The notes under the pieces were generated by a model. It worked only from the letters and a program-made list of their open reading frames with translations, did not search any database and was not told the origin of the DNA. Both the position numbers and the translations under genes were made by a program. Source: Arthonia radiata (Eukaryota; Ascomycota; Arthoniomycetes; Arthoniales; Arthoniaceae). Taken from it: DNA of 64,000 bases. Below, in pieces: positions 1-11,535 of this stretch; position 1 is the stretch's first letter, and each line of letters begins with the position of its first letter. Where the stretch lies: positions 2,806,336-2,870,335 of the forward strand of contig PSQN01000016.1 in the NCBI GenBank assembly GCA_002989075.1, read 5' to 3'.

Positions 1-952
1 GATGAGGATGAATGGCAAAAGGATGTGATTTGGTACTGCTGGCGTAAGAAAAAGTCTGGATTAGTTTAATGACAGAAAAATTGCCTATGGTCTCGAGAGA
101 TTTCGCTGTAGGAATCTTGACGGGTATTGAATGGTTGTTGAAAAGTATACGGGATTCAAACTCATGTGTGTCTTTTGGCAGTGCCAAACGTGAGCCACCG
201 CCCTGGGGGGTCACCTCCCCAGATGCAAGGCTGGTTCCAGAACGAATTGGCTGACTTCGCCCCTTTTGCTGCTCGACCATCCGCTCAAACTTTTCGAGAA
301 ACATGTCTTTAGCAGTGCTGGCTTGCAAAATCATCCTCTCTAGAAGCGAAAGCTTCGGCATGAGTGACAAATCCATCGAGTTCAAGGACTCGTACAAGCT
401 GGCCAATGTTTCGGTCGTGGGAGACTTGTAGTATTGTTCGATTGCCAGTACCAACACTGGCTTGAATACATCGACGAAGGGGTGTCGCGTGCAAATGGCC
501 ATGGCTCTACAAACTGCCCCCCGCTTGACTGTGTCATCATGCTTTGTGTTCACATGATTCAACACATATATCAGGGGGGGACCTTCGAGTAAATCGTCAG
601 CTTCTTCATCATCACTGTCAGAATCCCCATCGATCCTGTCCCCGTCAGCGTCGAATTCCAGCTTGGATGGGCTCTCGCCTTCAACGTCTCCTTCCGTCGT
701 CGAATCTTTGTGTAAGAAGAACATCGTCCAGTCCTGTGCTCGATTGTGTGCTTGGTCAGGAAGCATGAGCTCCGCGAGCATAGTCTCATCTCCACTGATT
801 GGCCCGGGGTATTGATGCTCCATGATGGAGCCCTTGTCGATGTCGAAAGTGGCAACGAGGATGAACTCTACATGACTCTCTGGATCATCTTGTGGATATT
901 GAGATCGTATACGACGATGCGCCGCTTGTGATTGGCCGTCGCCGGGTCTCAT
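1..952 (-). CDS. afi1: Afi1-type DENN-domain protein, N-terminal part (runs off left edge)
   Basis: Translating the minus strand from the ATG at 950-952 gives about 317 codons with no stop, continuing past base 1, so the C-terminal part is outside the window. The N-terminus has the hallmark Afi1 pattern: VEFILVATFDIDKGS, then EHQYPGPISGDE, AELMLPDQAH and WTMFFLHKD. An acidic stretch follows, then GPPLIYVLNHVNTKHDDTVK, RGAVCRAMAICTRHPF and, near the edge, IPVKIPTAKS. These belong to the docking (Afi1/uDENN-like) module that in yeast binds the Arf3 GTPase at the plasma membrane and stabilises the polarity axis. No intron is needed in the visible part. The chosen ATG adds about 27 residues before the conserved block, and no other ATG lies closer to it. 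The gene is divergent from nto1, but the 15-kb element nest now lies between the two promoters. I am confident of the family; the role in polarity is known from yeast and inferred here. Confidence 0.85.
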   Translation of the reverse strand, partial: MRPGDGQSQAAHRRIRSQYPQDDPESHVEFILVATFDIDKGSIMEHQYPGPISGDETMLAELMLPDQAHNRAQDWTMFFLHKDSTTEGDVEGESPSKLEFDADGDRIDGDSDSDDEEADDLLEGPPLIYVLNHVNTKHDDTVKRGAVCRAMAICTRHPFVDVFKPVLVLAIEQYYKSPTTETLASLYESLNSMDLSLMPKLSLLERMILQASTAKDMFLEKFERMVEQQKGRSQPIRSGTSLASGEVTPQGGGSRLALPKDTHEFESRILFNNHSIPVKIPTAKSLETIGNFSVIKLIQTFSYASSTKSHPFAIHPH

Positions 953-1553
953 AGTCTGATACATTGATCTTGAGGAGGTTTTGGACATTAACGAAGCAGA
1001 GTGCGGGTTAGATCGCGCCAGAGACTGCGACAATCGACGGGCCTGGGCTTTTGCCGACAACACGCCCGAGACACCATTTGAGTACTCAACGGCAGTTGGT
1101 AAGGTTGAAAAAGAAGCACTGCCGTCAGAGCCCTGGGAGACAGAGAATGGCATCGCAGGGGCAAGCGCGAACGAAGCCGATGGCACGAATGGGAGCAAGT
1201 CCAGTTAGCTGCAGTGTGCCTGACTAGAGTATGATATAAGGCGGAGTAGCGTCATGAATATGCAAGATGAGCATCAAGTAGGCGCAGGTCGTCCACTCAG
1301 CGTTGCAACTTGCGTGGCTAGAGAACCGACTTGCGGCAAGTGGAAGATAGAGCTGACTGCTGAATCATGAGACGTCGAGGTCGCCTTCATGATAGCTTCA
1401 TTCTGCTCGTTGAGGTGTGTCCACGAGCAACAGGCAAAACGTTGTTACGAGCAGCAATTGAACGGTTGATCGACTCTGGAAAGACAAGGTGCTCAGTCTC
1501 AGGCACCTCAGCCTGCTGCAGGAGCTTACCCCTTCGGGAAGTTTTGGATAGAC
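953..1553. other. Upstream region of afi1, no gene seen
   Basis: About 600 bp of normal base composition between the afi1 start and the left inverted repeat of the element nest. Short open frames occur on the plus strand but none resembles a protein. It presumably holds the afi1 promoter and 5' UTR. Confidence 0.5.
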
Positions 1554-1594
1554 ACACGTGACTTCCCCTCCTGGGCAGTCTGAGCTCCTAACCC
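1554..1594 (+). repeat. Left arm of the 41-bp inverted repeat
   Basis: Begins ACACGTGACTTC and ends CCTAACCC. It pairs with 16807-16847 on the other side of the nest with 7 mismatches and no gap; five of the seven are transitions. Confidence 0.6.
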
Positions 1595-1951
1595 AGCACT
1601 TTTAGTGTAACGCGCCTTTGGGCAAAATTGACTTTCTCAATACCGCAAAGTTTTGCGATCTAATTGCAGGGTTGTATAGAGATTTTTATTGCGATCACAA
1701 ATATTTGAGCAGAACTCTACGCGACGGGGAATTACAGCTTTGCGACAAGGGCAAAGTTTGCATGCGCGTCAAAATCGCGTTATGTCACAATATCAGCTTC
1801 ATTTACAATTAATGTAGTCTGCAATATTGCATATTAGGCTGTTGTAAGCGATATACTACTAAATTAAGCAGTATAGAGTATCCCTAAGCTTTTAGAATTA
1901 GCTCAAAATATGTGTGTCTTCCGTACACAAATTTGAGTCGATTTTGGTATA
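1595..1951. other. AT-rich remnant left of the outer LTR element, no gene
   Basis: About 360 bp of AT-rich sequence with no protein-like frame. It ends in GTATA (1947-1951), the left copy of the outer element's target-site duplication. By position it is the left interior of the putative TIR element. Confidence 0.5.
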
Positions 1952-2401
1952 TGTTACAATCTTACTATGTCGGGCTAGTACAGGGCTGAGCGCAGCCCGC
2001 CTCATTGGAGCATTATACAGTATACCCGACGACTCCGACATAGCGACGTCGGCAACGTCGCTATATCGCAATAGGATTCCGACCACGCGACAAAGGAAGT
2101 GTCGGGACTGTCGGACACAGAGGAACATGCTTATGTACCTTAGACTATATAGCCAGACTAATAGCCGACCCTAGAATAGACTTTAGTCTGTTAACTTAAT
2201 ATCTAAATACAAGTTCCTTAACTATATTTAGGTAACGTGCTTTACCTTCTGTCTACTTTAGTCAAGCCCCTCTCACCTTCTATAATCTGTCTCACCTCTC
2301 CTGCCTTTCAGTCTCTAGCACACGAGACACCTACTACCAAGGTCGACAAGTACACAAGGCAAGTGAGCCTTAGTTCGGTCCTCCCAGCGACCGGCGTTAT
2401 A
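1952..2401 (+). repeat. 5' LTR of the outer chromovirus
   Basis: Starts TGTTAC, ends CGGCGTTATA, 450 bp, and matches 16140-16589. By eye there are about 30 differences (about 7%), all transitions. It contains a perfect 9-bp inverted repeat, TAGCGACGT / ACGTCGCTA, at about 2041-2063. The sequence just inside this LTR does not start with TGG, so a usual tRNA primer site is not obvious. Confidence 0.92.
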
Positions 2402-4191
2402 CTTTGACAGACTCGCTACGAAAGCAGAGAAAGTAGATTAATTATGTCTACTACTTCGGTACCCAACAGCCGCGACGCTACGGACAGATTGGCTAATAGA
2501 ATGACCAGCACGAGTAAGATATCGGACGTTAACACTAAGATAGGAAAAAGCTTCTTAGATAAACGTTTCAAAGTTACTTCATTCTTAACACGCCTAGCCG
2601 TATACTTTAAAACTTACAAAGACTAGTTCCTGAACAATACTACTATAGTTCTATTCGCTACCTCTTATATGAATAGAGATATCTACAAGTAGGTCGAGTA
2701 CTACCTCGACGATTTCTTATTTACTCCGATAAAGAACAGGCGCGAGGATACCGACAAGTTTTTCGCTAGCTTTACCTTCTTTTAGAAGAAGCTTTATAAA
2801 ATCTTTAGACAGACCGACGCTAGACGCGTCGCTATTAGGAAGCTTAGGAACCTTAAGCAAACAGGACCAGCAAGCAGATACGCCGCCGAATTTATATAGT
2901 ATGCTAACTAAATAGAATAGAACGAGAAACCCCTTATTAAGACCTTTTACGAAGGGCTTAAGGATTATATTAAGGAAATAATCTATATTCGTAGAGAGAA
3001 GTTTAATAATCTTGACAACTTTATATAACGAGCAAAGAAGATTAACGACAGTAACTTTGAAAGATAAATAGAAAAGAAGGGTAACCCTACTAATAGGTTC
3101 TATAGAACAAAGAACCGAGCAAACTTATAACAAGACCGAGGCGACCCAATAGAGTTAGATTTTACTAAGCCTCGAGGGAAACTAAACAATTAGGAACGAG
3201 AACATAGAATAAAGAATAAGCTATGCTTGTATTGCAGAAAACTAGGGCATTAAGTTAAAGAATATCGTTCTAAGAAACAACAGTTCAACAGTACCGGTAG
3301 AAACGGGTACAACAACCGACCCTAGAAACCTCGTTTTCTACAACAATAGTTTAATATAACTACTTAAACAAAAGAGAACAACGGTTGTAATAAGGTAATA
3401 GAACTACTAGCAGTCTTCTCCGACCGCTAATAGAAGAACCCGACCGAGGGCTGCCTTCTCTAAGAATTAGGTCTTCTACAAAAGACTATCTAGAACTAGT
3501 ATGAGTACGTTACTAGACTAACTAAGGAGTAGAAGAACGTCTACTAGAATACCTTCTGTAATTAGGAAAATACTCACTAGGTTTCGTTCAACGAGAAGCA
3601 CTAAGAATAGAATTTATTTAATTTGCACAAAAACTAGGATACAGACATTAAGTTATAGAAAGAAACAAAGAAACGACAAATAAAACAGGAACAATAAGAC
3701 CTACGGGACTAGAACAATATTAACCGCACTATTCCGAGGCATTAGATACAGAGTACCGTTGTATTATACAATATACTATTCTAAACCGCGTACTACAATA
3801 ACGATTGTACGATTCACAAATCTGAAAAATTGGGATTAGGATGGTGACCGAAGAAACCGACCTCTCTGAAACAAGGTTCGATACAAGAACTAGGCCTTAT
3901 TCGAGGACGACCTAGGTTACCTTACCTAGAAACCTAAGGGGAATCTAAGGAAGAATAGACCGTAGAAGCTAAGCAAGATAGTAGCTACGATGCGTTACAG
4001 GCAAGACAACGACTTAAAGACAAAAATATGGATTCTAATGGTACAGAATCTTCGCTTAAAGACAATATTAATTAGGAAGAGCAAACCTTAATCTGTTGGG
4101 AAGGAATAATATAGAGACTTTGTTAGTTAGTCTTTTACGATAAGAAGTTAAGCGCTAATAGAGACATTAACGATATTCTAGGATATATTTA

Positions 4192-4663
4192 TATAACGCC
4201 GGTCGCTGGGAGAACCGAACTAAGGCTCACTTGCCTTGTGTGCTTGTCGACCTTGGTGGTGAGTGTCTCGTGTGCTAGAGACTAAAAGGCAGGAGAGGCG
4301 AGACAGATTACAGAGGGTGAGAGGGGCTTGACTAAAGTAGACAGAAGGTAAAGTACGTTACCTAAATATAGTTAAGGAACTCGTATTCAGATGTTAAGTT
4401 AATAGACTGAAGTCTATTCTAAGGTCGGCCATCAGTTTGGCTATATAATCTAAGGTACATAGGGAAGTTCCCCTATGTCCGTTAATCTCGATAATGCTTA
4501 TATCGGGTTTGTAGGGAACGTAGGCTCTTATAGCCGTCTTGTCCGATAATGCCTACGGCGGGTTTGTAGGCTTAGTCGGGAATGATGTTGGTAGGGCTGA
4601 GATGACTGGCGGTGGTTGATGCTTGGGTGCACGCTAGGCCGTCTGGGGCTGGTGCCCGTAACA
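4192..4663 (-). repeat. 3' LTR of the inner chromovirus
   Basis: 472 bp. It matches 11064-11535 with about 25 differences (about 5%), all transitions by eye. On the minus strand it starts TGTTACGGGC and is preceded by the purine tract AGAAGAGGGGGGATTG. Its last half is shared with the outer element's LTR, but its first part is different. Confidence 0.93.
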
Positions 4664-4768
4664 CAATCCCCCCTCTTCTAGTTAAATTGTCCTCGATTGA
4701 CCCTCAGCCTTTTAAACACCTATAAGTTGCGTTTCGCCCCTCCTTTTCGTAACTGATCTGTAAGTCGC

Positions 4769-5405
4769 TATGCCTCGTATAAAGTCCGTTGCTGCGGGTC
4801 CTAACAAAAAGTACAGCCAATACCTATTGATTGAAGCTTGCGGTATCGAAATGCCTCCTTGTTCCAGATGTGTGTCGACTAAGGAAAGATATGTGGTTTA
4901 GTCCGGGAAGGCGACGTGTTTGGTGTATACTCGGGATAGGAAGAGTTATAATTTACGGGTGTCAATGGTAGATGGTATGCCTTGTTAGTGTCCCTTTGTG
5001 GTGACTAGAACTGACTTGATTGCAGCGCGTTCGGTTTATTCTCAATATTCCTCTTAGTCGGCTGCCCTTCAGCGTGCGAAGAGCCGACTACGTGCGTCAA
5101 AGGCTCAGGCAGCGGCGTTGGTTGCGGCTGTGCAGCGTGACCGATCTGAGGTCCGGAAGTTGAAAGAGGAGGTTGAGAAGACTCGTGCGCGGGCAGCAGC
5201 GAAGTTGGCTCGGAATAAGTTGTTGGAGCAAGAGGAGTTTGCTGCGTCGATGGCTGGTAGCGATACATTTAAATGTCCGAGCGGGTTATCCGTTGACTTT
5301 CGGAGTGACCCCTATCCGGTGTTGGGCGGTAGTCCTGTAACGTGGTGGGCTAGTTCGTTCGAGGGTAATCTGGGTACCGGCGAGGCACACCAGGTGGTGG
5401 ATTAG
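4769..5405 (+). pseudogene. Antisense accessory frame in the 3' part of the inner chromovirus
   Basis: On the strand opposite to gag-pol, between the chromodomain end and the 3' LTR, lies a decayed reading frame of about 210 codons. Its first part has a Cys-x-x-Cys cluster next to MPPCSRC and a basic YTRDRKSYN segment. Its second part is rich in Ala, Glu, Lys and Arg and looks like a coiled coil (RSEVRKLKEEVEKTRARA), ending GEAHQVVD. A matching antisense frame occurs at the same place in the outer element (minus strand, about 15410-16044), so this is a real part of the family rather than a chance frame. I do not recognise a named function. The Cys pattern hints at zinc binding, but that is inference. 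Confidence 0.6.
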
Positions 5406-8400
5406 GGTGTTAGTGCTGCTACGACCGATTGATATTCTGGTCCCAATATCGTTGAATAGTGTCTCTACAGTTGGTTAGGTTTCGTTCTGGTTTCCATTGA
5501 TTTTTATGTTCGGGATATCCTTTCTACTTTATGAGATACTGTTGTTTGCCTCGATGTTGTCTGTAAGCTCGAATCGCTTTAACCTTATACTCGGGTTCTT
5601 GGTTGTCGGGAAGGATTTCTGGGTTGGGTCGTTCTGCTTCTCGGGAGTAGGCTGGCTTTAACAGCGCTACGTAGAATATAGGATGTATTCTCATTGTCTT
5701 CGGGAGTTTGAGTTTGAAGGTTACCGGTCCCAATTGCTGTAAGATTTTAAACGGTCCTGTCTTGATATAGTCGAGTTTCTTGCTTGGTCTGATAGTTTTT
5801 AAGTTTCTTATGAGCAAGTAAGCTCTTCCCCCCTCTTTTATGCTTGTGTTCGGGGTCGTCCTTGACTTGTTATACCATTTCCTTGTTCGTTCGTTAATAA
5901 ACTCGCTGTCAGCCTTTAACTGCTGGTGCAGGGTCTTTATATTCGTTGCTATTCGTGTAGCAGTGTCGTTTTCTGCAGTGTTTTGCAGTTGTCTGCCCTA
6001 AAGAGGGTGATAGCCGTATAAGGCATAGAATGGTGTTGCTTTGGTCGTATCGTTTTTTGTATCGTTGTGCGCTGCTTGCGCTACTGGTAGTAATTGTACC
6101 CAGTCGTCCTGCTGGTAGTTAATGTATGCCCGGAGATACTGTTCCAGTGTTTAATTTGTTCGTTCTGTTTGTCCGTCTGTTTGTGGGTGGAACGACGTTG
6201 ACATCTTTTGCTTTGTCCCTAGCTGTTGCATCAGGGATGTCTAAAACCGTGAGACGAATTTCCGGTCTCTGTCCGAGACAATTCTTTGTGGTTGACTATA
6301 GTTTGCCAGGATAATCCGAAGGAAGGTGTATGCTAACTGTTCTGAGTTGCTAGCTTCCTTATAAGGTACGAAGTACGCGTACTTTGTTAGTTTGTCGCAT
6401 ATAACCAGGATAGCGTCGTAAGCTACTCCTGTAAGTAAATCCTTGGAAGTTAGTAACTTAGTAATAAAGTCCAGTAAGACTGTATGCTATAGTCTCTCGG
6501 GCGTCTCTAGTGGTTGCAGTTCACCGTATGGTGAATGCCTCGGGTGCTTGGTTCTTGCGCATACGTCGCATTCTCGGATATAATTCTCGACGTGATGTCG
6601 AATTCTCGGGATGTAGTAGGTTCGTGTAATCTTTTCAATAGTGTTGTCGATGCCCTTGTGTCCCTTCGTTGGGTTATCGTGGAAGTTACTAATAATGTGT
6701 CGGATTAGATTCCTCGGAACGTAGATCTTGCCTTAAAATTCGTAATAGCCCTTGCTATTTTTAGTTAGTCTTAGGTGTTTTTTCTCGTTTTCCTGGTAGG
6801 TTTCAGGATCGTTCAGGATGTCTGGGATTCGGCTGTCCGGTTCGATAACAAACTCTGTTGTTATAGCCAATTGATTGTATCTGATCTCGTTATTGTGTTC
6901 TCGGAATATCGCATGCTCGACGTATTCTTTGTTATTGAGATAATCGGGTCGTCGGCTTAGAGCGTCAGCTCTGTCGTTCTCGGAACCCTTCTTGTAGGTG
7001 ATAATAAAGTCGTATGGAGCTATAGTTTCTGACTATCTAACTTGTCTGCGGTTGAGTTTCTTTGTTGTCGTGAAATAAGTTAGGTTCTTGTGGTCTGTGT
7101 ATACTATAATCGTATAGTTGGCTCCTTCTAGGTAAGCTCGCTATGTTTCGAATGCTGCTATAATGGCTAAAAGCTCTTTGTTGTGAATGTCGTAGTTCTG
7201 TTCTGTAGGTAACATTTTTCTTAAGTAGAAAGCTACTGGTCTAAGCTTTCCTTCCTTATTGTTTTGACTTATACATACTTCAATTGCATAGTCTGACGCG
7301 TCTGTTTCTATAATAATCGGCAGGTTGGGGTCAAATATTGCTAGTACGGGCCCGATCTTAAAAGCTTCTTTAAGCTCTTCAAATGCTGATTGTTCTTTCT
7401 GCGTCCAGGAAAATCCTGTCGATTGTTTCGTCTGTTGAGACAGCGGTGCTGTAATTCGGCCAAAATTGGATATCCATCGCCTGTAGTAGTTGGCAAAACT
7501 AAGAAACTGTTGTAACTGTTTTACATTCTTTAGTGTAGGCCAGGTTAGGACGGATTAGATCTTTAAATCTTCTATTTAGAGACCGTGCTCGGTAATTATA
7601 AATCCAAGAAATTCGACGGATTGTTGGTAGAACTGGGTTTTCTTGATGTCGATTCGTAAATCGGCACGCGCTAATCTTTCTAATACCTTCTTAATATGTT
7701 TCTTATGTTCTTCTAGTATACGGCTGTATACTAGAATATCGTTTAGATAAGCAGTTATAAATATGTCTAGGTAATTACTAAGTGTGTTGTTAATTAGTTT
7801 CTAAAATAATACTAGTGCGTTTATTAGTTTAAAGGGTATAACGCAATACTCAAAAAGTCTGTGTCTAGTATAGAAGACTGTTTTCCATTCTTCGTCTTCT
7901 TTTATATAGATTAGGTTGTAGGCTCCTTATAAGTTAAACTTAGTAAACTATTGCGCGTTATACAATCGATCTGTTATTTCGTTGATGCGTAGCAAAGAGT
8001 ATTAGTTTTTAATAGTTACCCCGTTTAGCTGTCTATAATCTACGTAGAGTCGTAGTTTGCTATTCTTCTTTAGTACGAAGAGTATCGGGTATCCGGCTAG
8101 TAATGTTAATTTCTAGATAAATTCTTTCTTGAGATTCTCGTCGAGATAGTCACGAAGCGCTTAATTTTCTGCTTCTGATAGAGAGTATATTGAACCGAAT
8201 GTTGGCGTCTTGCCTTCTTATAAAGGTATTGTGTGATCTCACGGTTTGTGTTCTAGGAGAGCTGAGTCTGGCTCAGCTTCTTCAAACAGATGTCGGAATT
8301 GATTGTATTCCTCGGGTATCTTAGTAATCAACTGAGTACTTGTCGTCGTATAGAATCGTTGGCGTGCAGTCGTCTCTTGTTTACACTTGCGTGTAGTTGG

Positions 8401-8622
8401 CCATAGACGAGATACTGCGTTAGACTCCTCTCGTAGGATGTCTGAATGTCGGAGTATAGTGGTGCTGACCCGCGTAAGTTCCTTATCGCGCTCCTTATCC
8501 TTACTACTAAAATTAGCTTGTAGGGTATTCGTTCCGCAGAACGACTCTTGCTTAGAGTACTTGCACCGAGTAAAGAGGAGTTTCTTGGTTCTCTAATCTA
8601 CTTCTAGGTTATATTGTTGCAA

Positions 8623-9051
8623 CTAAGGTATACCTAGTACAGCGTGGTGCTGGTTAATATCTACGATATTATAAGTAATTTCTTCCCAATAGTCTCTAAT
8701 TACCATACCTATTGGCGAAGTCTCGTAGTCGACTCTTCCCTCTGCTCCTTGAAATCTGGACAGTGCGTAGGGTAATTTCTTCTTTTGTGTTTGTATCTGG
8801 CACTCCTTAACGCAGCGTATTGAAATAAAGTTGCCTGTTGCGCCTGAATCGATTATAACTTCAATGTTTCTGTGGTTTACTGTTGCCCGAGTGTGCAGGT
8901 GTGTTCTATAGGCAGCCGAGCTCGCGCAGAGCTGGACTCCTAGAGGGTCTGACCGTTGGACGGGCCGGTACTGCTGCCCTCGAAGCAGTCGGCCTGGTCT
9001 TTTCTCTATTGATTGTGTACGTTCTAGAGTATTTTGGGTACCAGAACCCAT
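8623..9051 (-). pseudogene. Retropepsin-like region of the inner element
   Basis: Part of the decayed inner chromovirus. The DSGATGNFIS motif followed by a hydrophobic HHAVLGIP segment is the aspartic protease active-site and flap arrangement of Ty3/Gypsy Pol proteins. Confidence 0.8.
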
Positions 9052-10553
9052 TGTCGGTTGATTTGCTGTAAGAATTCCTGTGTGAGGTGTCCTGGTACTG
9101 CTTTTATTATAACGTCTGGTTTATTGTTTACGATCCCTGCTTTGATTATGTAACTATTGCTGGTTAAAACCCGTCGTGTTTGTAGGTTGTACATTGTTGG
9201 TCGAAGATATTGGTACTGACTACGCAATTCTAGACCCCTAATAAGGTGGTCTACTAGTCGTCGTAGGCGTAAGTAAATGTATCTCGGGATATCGTTAATG
9301 TCTCTATCAGCGCTTAACTTCCCATTGTAGAAGGCCAACTAACAAAGTCTCCATATTATTCCTTCCCAACGAATTGGGGTTTGCTCTTCCTAGTTAGTGT
9401 CGTCCTCGAGCAAGGATTCCGTACCATTAGAATCTATGTTTTTGTCTTCGAGTCGTTGTCTTGCCTGTAACGCATCGTAGCTACTGTCTTGCTTAGCTTC
9501 TACGGTCTGTTCTCCCTTAGATTCCCCTTGAGTTTCTGGGTAAGGTGACCTAGGTCGTCCTCGGGTGAGGCCTAGTTCTTGTGTCGAACCTTGTTTCAGA
9601 GATGTTGGTTTCTTTGGCTACCATCCTAATCCCAATTTATCGGATTTGTGGGTCGTGCAATTATCGTTGTAGCACGCAGTCCAGGATAGTGTTTTGTGTA
9701 GTGTAGCGGTATCTCGTACCTACTGTCTCGGAATAGTGCGGTTAATGTTGTCCCAGTTCTGTAGGTTTCGTTATTCCTGTTTTATTTGTCGTTCCTTTGT
9801 TTCTTGCTATGACTCGATGTCTGTATCCCAGTTTTTGTGTAAATTAAACAAATTCTACTCGTAGTGCTTCTCGTTGGACGAAGCCTGGTGAGTGTTTCCC
9901 TGGTCACAGAAGGCATTCTAGTAGATGTCCTTCTGCTCCTTGGTTAGTCTAGTAACGTACTTATACCAGTTCTGGATAGTCTTCTGTGGGAGACCTAATT
10001 CTTGGAGAAGACAACCCTCGGTCGGGTCCTTCTGCCAGCGGTCGGAGAAGGCTGCTAGTAGTTCCATTGCCTTATCGCGACCGTTGTCCTCTTTTGTCTG
10101 GGTAGTTATGTTAAACTGTTGTCGTGGGAGACGGGGTTTCTAAGATCGATTGTTGTGCCCGTTTCTGCCGGTACTGTTAAACTGTTGTTTCTTGGAACGG
10201 CATTCTTTGACTTAATGCCCTGGTTTTCCGCAATACAAGTATAGCTTGTTCTTTATTCTGTGTTCTCGTTCCTGGTTGTTTAGTTTCCCTCGAGGCTTGG
10301 TGAAATCCAACTCCATTGGATCGCCTCGGTCTTGTCGTAAGTTCGCTCGATTCTTTGTTCTATAGAACCTATTAGTAGAGTTATCCTTCTTCTTTATCTG
10401 TCTTTCGAAGTTGCTGTCGTCGATCTCCTTTGCTCGTTGTATGAAGTTGTCGAGATTATCAAACTTCTCTCTACGAATGTAGATTATTTCCTTGACATGA
10501 TCCTTGAGTCCTTCGTAAAAGGTCTCGATAAGGGGTTTCTCGTCCTATCCTGT

Positions 10554-11021
10554 TTAATTAGCATACTGTATAAATTCGGCGGCGTACCTGCTTACTGGTC
10601 CTGTCTGCTTAAGGTTCCTAAGCTTCCTGGTAGCGACGCGTCCGGCGTCGGTCTGTCCAAAGATTTCGCGAAGCTTCTTCTGAAAGAAGGCAAAGCTAGC
10701 AAAGAACTCGTCGGTGTCCTCGCGCCTACTCTTTATCGGAGTAAACAAAAAATCGTCGAAGTAGTACTCGACCCACTTGTAAGCATCTCTATCTATATAA
10801 GAGGTAGCGAATAGAACTATAGTAGTATCGTTCGGAAACTGGTCTTTGTAAGTTCTAAAGTATACGGCTAGGCGTATCAAGAATGAAGTAACTTCGGAAC
10901 GTTTACCTGAGAAGCTTTTTCCCATCTTAGTGTTAACGTCCGATATCTTACTCGTGCTGGCCATTCTGTTGGCCAATCTGTCCGCAGCGTCGCGGCTGTT
11001 GGGTGCCGAAGTAGTAGACAT
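10554..11021 (-). pseudogene. Gag region of the inner element
   Basis: An open stretch of about 155 codons directly downstream of the inner 5' LTR, beginning MSTTSAPNSRDAADR, with a helical retrotransposon Gag-like core (YKWVEYYFDDFL, TGPVSRYAAEFIQYA). The same region, more decayed, starts at 2444 in the outer element. It is a fragment of a broken element. Confidence 0.85.
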
Positions 11022-11063
11022 AAATAATCTGCTTTCTCTGCTTTCGTAGCGAGTCTGTTAAAG

Positions 11064-11535
11064 TGTAACGCCGGTCGCTGGGAGGACCGAACTAAGGCTC
11101 ACTTGCCTTGTGTACTTGTCGACCTTGGTAGTAAGTGTCTCGTGTGCTAGAGACTGAAAGGCAGGAGAGGCGAGACAGATCACAGAGGGTAAGAGGGGCT
11201 TAACTAAAGTAGACAGAAGGTGAAGTACGTTACCTAAATATAGTTAAGAAACTTGTATTCAAATGTTGAGTTAACAGACTAAAGTCTATCCTAAGGTTGG
11301 CCATCAGTCTGGCTATATAATCTAAGGTACATAGGGAAGTTCCCCTGTGTCCGTTAATCTCGACAATGCCTATATCGGGTTTGTAAGGAACGTAGGCTCT
11401 TATAGCCGTCTTGTCCGATAATGCCTACGGCGGGTTTATAGGCTTAGTCGGGAATAATGTTGGTAGGGCTGAGATGACTGGCGGTGGTTGATGCTTGGGT
11501 GCACGCTAGGCCGTCTGGGGCTGGTGCCCGTAACA
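11064..11535 (-). repeat. 5' LTR of the inner chromovirus
   Basis: 472-bp partner of 4192-4663, followed on its right by ATTTA, the target-site duplication. The inner internal sequence begins CTTTAACAGACTCGC on the minus strand. As in the outer copy, this is not a typical TGG-type tRNA primer site, so self-priming as in Tf1-like chromoviruses is possible. Confidence 0.93.

Larger units (their letters stand above)
4192..11535 (-). mobile_element. Inner Ty3/Gypsy chromovirus, decayed, nested in the outer one
   Basis: A 7344-bp minus-strand element with 472-bp LTRs (5' LTR 11064-11535, 3' LTR 4192-4663) and a 5-bp target duplication ATTTA (4187-4191 and 11536-11540). Joining the flanks reproduces the sequence expected from its own homologous region, so the insertion point in the outer element is exact. 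Parts on the minus strand: gag (10554-11021), a CCHC-type knuckle region (about 10190-10250), a retropepsin region with a DSGATGNFIS motif (about 8623-8900), reverse transcriptase (about 7560-8200), RNase H (about 6990-7360), integrase (about 5950-6700) and a chromodomain-like C-terminus (about 5430-5590). Next come an antisense frame (4769-5405, plus) and a purine-rich tract (about 4664-4680). It is broken at many places but clearly less decayed than the outer copy. Confidence 0.93.

Noticed and set aside
6126-6314. Small plus-strand frames inside the chromoviruses (such as 6126-6314, 6775-6960, 9925-10143)
   Set aside because: They are antisense to pol or gag of the inner element, are not shared with the outer copy and have no protein character, unlike the frame at 4769-5405.
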